Source of the DNA: Streptomyces sp. DT2A-34
GTDB lineage: Bacteria > Actinomycetota > Actinomycetes > Streptomycetales > Streptomycetaceae
DNA: 64,000 bases
Direction of reading: 5' to 3'
Assembly (NCBI RefSeq): GCF_030499515.1
Contig: NZ_JASTWJ010000001.1
Span: forward strand, 868,001-932,000
Every line of letters begins with the position of its first letter. The first letter of the stretch is position 1. The notes under the pieces are model-generated. The model ran no database searches. It was given only the letters and a program-made list of their open reading frames with translations, and was not told the DNA's origin. The translations under genes were made by a program, and so were the position numbers. This document shows positions 62,148 through 64,000 of the stretch, in pieces.

Positions 62148-62633
62148 TCACTCCTCCGGGCACCCGGCACCCACGTTCACCGCGACCGGCGCGGCGGCCG
62201 ACCACGCGTCGACGGAGGTCAGGACGGGCTCACCCACAGGGCCGGGGGTCGCAGTGACCTTGGCACCCTCGCCCGGACTCCCGGGCACCGCCGTACTCCG
62301 GGCATCCCTGCCCCAACTCCCGGGCGCCGCAGCGTTTCTGGCATCCCCGTCCCAACTCCCGGGCGCCGCAGTGTTCCTGGCACCCCTGTCCCAACTCCCG
62401 GGCGCCGCGGCGTTCCTGGCACCCCTGCCCCAACTCCCTGGCGCCGCGGCGTTCCTGGCACCCCTGCCCCAACTCCCGGGCGCCGCAGTACCCCTGGCGC
62501 CCCTACCCGGGCTCCCGGACCTCCCCGCGGCGAAGCCCGCCATCAGCAGGGCCACGGCCACCACCACCCACCAGGGCAGACCGGCGGTGGCCATGAACCC
62601 GACCACGGCCACCACCGCGAGAAGTCCCGTCAC
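62148..62633 (-). CDS. Small membrane protein with 13-residue tandem repeats
   Basis: A 161-residue protein. Two short helices (LLAVVAVVGFMATAGLPWWV, VVAVALLMAGFAAG) at the N terminus are followed by seven imperfect 13-residue repeats of the pattern GSWGRGARNAAAP and a short end with GAGCPEE. The GTG at 62633 is preferred because GGGGGA lies nine bases upstream. The repeat part is basic and probably disordered. Function unknown. Confidence 0.65.
   Translation of the reverse strand: MTGLLAVVAVVGFMATAGLPWWVVVAVALLMAGFAAGRSGSPGRGARGTAAPGSWGRGARNAAAPGSWGRGARNAAAPGSWDRGARNTAAPGSWDGDARNAAAPGSWGRDARSTAVPGSPGEGAKVTATPGPVGEPVLTSVDAWSAAAPVAVNVGAGCPEE
62242..62514 (-). repeat. 39-bp tandem repeat, seven units
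   Basis: Units start at 62242, 62281, 62320, 62359, 62398, 62437 and 62476. The inner units differ at few bases, suggesting recent expansion or gene conversion; the length keeps the frame. Confidence 0.93.
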
Positions 62634-62777
62634 GTCCCCGTTCCCCCTTAACAGTTCCACTCATTCGCCACGGACGCACCGAAGGCCGCCCTGCATCACA
62701 GCGGGCATATGACGCAACAATACGCGAGACAGTCGTATATCCCAGTTCGGGTCATCGGTACATATGACGGACGCCAA

Positions 62778-64000
62778 TCAGTGCGCGCCTACGAGCTCCT
62801 GATCGCTGTCGGTACGAGCCGCCCGCCTCGATCCGCGCAGTGCGGCGACGCCGATGAAGACCATGGACGACAGCCCCGCGAGGGCGAACGCGGTGAAGCC
62901 CCAGTCGCCCTTGTTCGCGGCGAGCAACTGGCCGCCCAGCCACGGCCCGAAGACGGCGCCGAAGCGGCCCATGCCGGAGGTCCAGCCGACGGCGGTGGCG
63001 CGGTTCTCGGGGCGGGAGCGGATCGAGACCGTCGCGTAGATCATGGTCTGGGCGCTGTTCAGGAACACACCGGTCAGGAAGACCACCGTGAAGGTGAGCG
63101 CCAGCGGCATGTGGACGCCGAGCAGGAAGACTCCGGCGGTCAGCGCGAACCAGATCGCCGAGATCCGCGGGGCGCCGAACCGGTCGGAGGGGCGTCCGGC
63201 GACCAGCATGCCGACGATGCCGCCGAGGTTGAACAGCACCACGAAGGTCAGCGCCGAGCCGAGGTTGTAACCCTCGCCGCGCATCAGGGTGGGCAGCCAG
63301 GTGGCGACGCCGTGGACGAGGAGCAGTCCGCCGAAGGAGGCCGGCCAGTACAGCAGGGTCTGGGTCCACTCGCCGCCCCGGAAGAGGTTGGCCAGGGAGT
63401 TCCAACGGTCGGTGGCGGCCTGCTTGTCGGCCGGGGCGGCGGGCAGTTCGACCTCGTAGCGCCGGGCCAGCTCGCCGGCCTCCTCGCCGCGCCCCTCGGC
63501 CACCAGGAAGCTCAGCGACTCGGGCAGGAACCTGGCGAGCACCGGCACGAAGAGCAGCGGGAGCACACAGCACCAGAACGCCGCCCGCCAGCCCAGGGGT
63601 TCGACGACCCACAGGGCGGCGTAGGCGGAGAGGATGCCGCCCGCGTGGTGGGCGGTCATCAGCAGGCCGATGGTGAGGGCGCCGCGGCCGCGCGGGGCGT
63701 AGTCGGAGACCATGCTGATCGCGGTGGGCAACAGCCCGCCGAGGCCGATACCGGCGAGGGTGCGGCCGAGGCCGAACACCTCGACGCTGCCCGCCATCGC
63801 GCACAGCCCGGAGGCCAGGGAGAAGAGCGCGACGCAGGCGGCCATCAGCTTCTTGCGGCCGATCCGGTCGGCGACCGTCCCGGCGGTCAGCGCGCCGACC
63901 AGCATGCCGAAGGTGGCGTAGCTGCCCAGGTCACCGGCCTGGTCGGGGGTGAGGCCGAGGGCCTTGTCCTCCAGCATGTGGGGCGGCACCGAGCCGTAGA
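62778..64000 (-). CDS. MFS transporter, aromatic acid:H+ symporter type (N terminus outside window)
   Basis: At least 407 residues and ~11 helices are visible. The loop 2-3 motif is GTVADRIGRKKLM, loop 8-9 has GRPSDRFGAPR, and LAGIGLGGLLPTAISMVSDY with RGRGALTIGLLMTAHHAGGI matches the BenK/PcaK family that imports benzoate-type acids. The gene continues past the right edge (…YGSVPPHMLEDKALGLTPDQ in this window). Confidence 0.85.
   Translation of the reverse strand, partial: YGSVPPHMLEDKALGLTPDQAGDLGSYATFGMLVGALTAGTVADRIGRKKLMAACVALFSLASGLCAMAGSVEVFGLGRTLAGIGLGGLLPTAISMVSDYAPRGRGALTIGLLMTAHHAGGILSAYAALWVVEPLGWRAAFWCCVLPLLFVPVLARFLPESLSFLVAEGRGEEAGELARRYEVELPAAPADKQAATDRWNSLANLFRGGEWTQTLLYWPASFGGLLLVHGVATWLPTLMRGEGYNLGSALTFVVLFNLGGIVGMLVAGRPSDRFGAPRISAIWFALTAGVFLLGVHMPLALTFTVVFLTGVFLNSAQTMIYATVSIRSRPENRATAVGWTSGMGRFGAVFGPWLGGQLLAANKGDWGFTAFALAGLSSMVFIGVAALRGSRRAARTDSDQELVGAH

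Noticed and set aside
62242..62514. CRISPR array
   Set aside because: The 39-bp units are contiguous with no unique spacers and stay in frame; no cas genes are present. The 18-bp repeat at 51222 is rejected for the same reason.

Overview
The window is high-GC actinobacterial DNA and almost certainly comes from a Streptomyces chromosome. Support comes from GC-rich third positions, frequent GTG starts, many 4-base ATGA/GTGA overlaps, a monomeric NADP isocitrate dehydrogenase, PucR/WYL/large-LuxR regulators, a receptor-type Ser/Thr kinase, and a dispersed Streptomyces-type intergenic repeat near 13.8 kb. All assignments rest on reading the sequence and on recalled family knowledge; no searches were run.

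Layout. 0-8.4 kb: tail of a flippase-like membrane protein, an MscS channel, a secreted M1 peptidase, icd, several decayed genes and an N-formylglutamate amidohydrolase. 8.4-13.7 kb: a compact module in which an intracellular subtilase, an ECF-type sigma factor and a small protein are encoded with 4-base overlaps, opposite a large TPR-CHAT (caspase-like) protease. 13.9-20.2 kb: a large LuxR ATPase regulator divergent from a metzincin protease, acetyltransferase, methyltransferase and a glutathione-transferase-like protein. 20.2-38.8 kb: an organosulfur/cysteine scavenging region with a CymR-like Rrf2 regulator, SfnB-type acyl-CoA-dehydrogenase-fold oxidoreductases, SsuD-like monooxygenases, an SsuE-like FMN reductase, cystine-type and sulfonate-type ABC importers, four short SRRH(V/I)D leader peptides and three shared palindromic operator candidates. 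38.8-46.1 kb: a PL7 alginate lyase, a receptor kinase facing an FHA protein, and a DUF1611-like ATPase overlapping a degenerate ABC exporter. 46.1-61.0 kb: a segment bounded by a 44-nt copy of the 3' end of tRNA-Pro(GGG) and by the intact tRNA plus an integrase remnant. It holds a liv-type ABC importer, PucR, a solute:sodium symporter, an IS256 relic and an APH-like kinase. 61-64 kb: an HSL-type esterase, a repeat protein and a partial aromatic-acid MFS transporter.

How genes work together. The 20-39 kb genes form one coherent programme: import of sulfonates and S-modified cysteine, flavin-dependent release of sulfur, and control through an Rrf2 operator and cysteine-containing leader peptides. 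The 8.4-13.7 kb module combines a protease, a sigma factor and a candidate inhibitor. This resembles the proteolysis-gated sigma circuit known from CRISPR type III-E (TPR-CHAT protease and CASP-sigma) but has no CRISPR part; it is the most likely new system here.

A recurring feature is decay. About eleven loci carry frameshifts, truncations or internal deletions, including a fusion of two sulfur genes and a doubly deleted crotonase gene. Several operons also carry short tandem repeats at gene ends.
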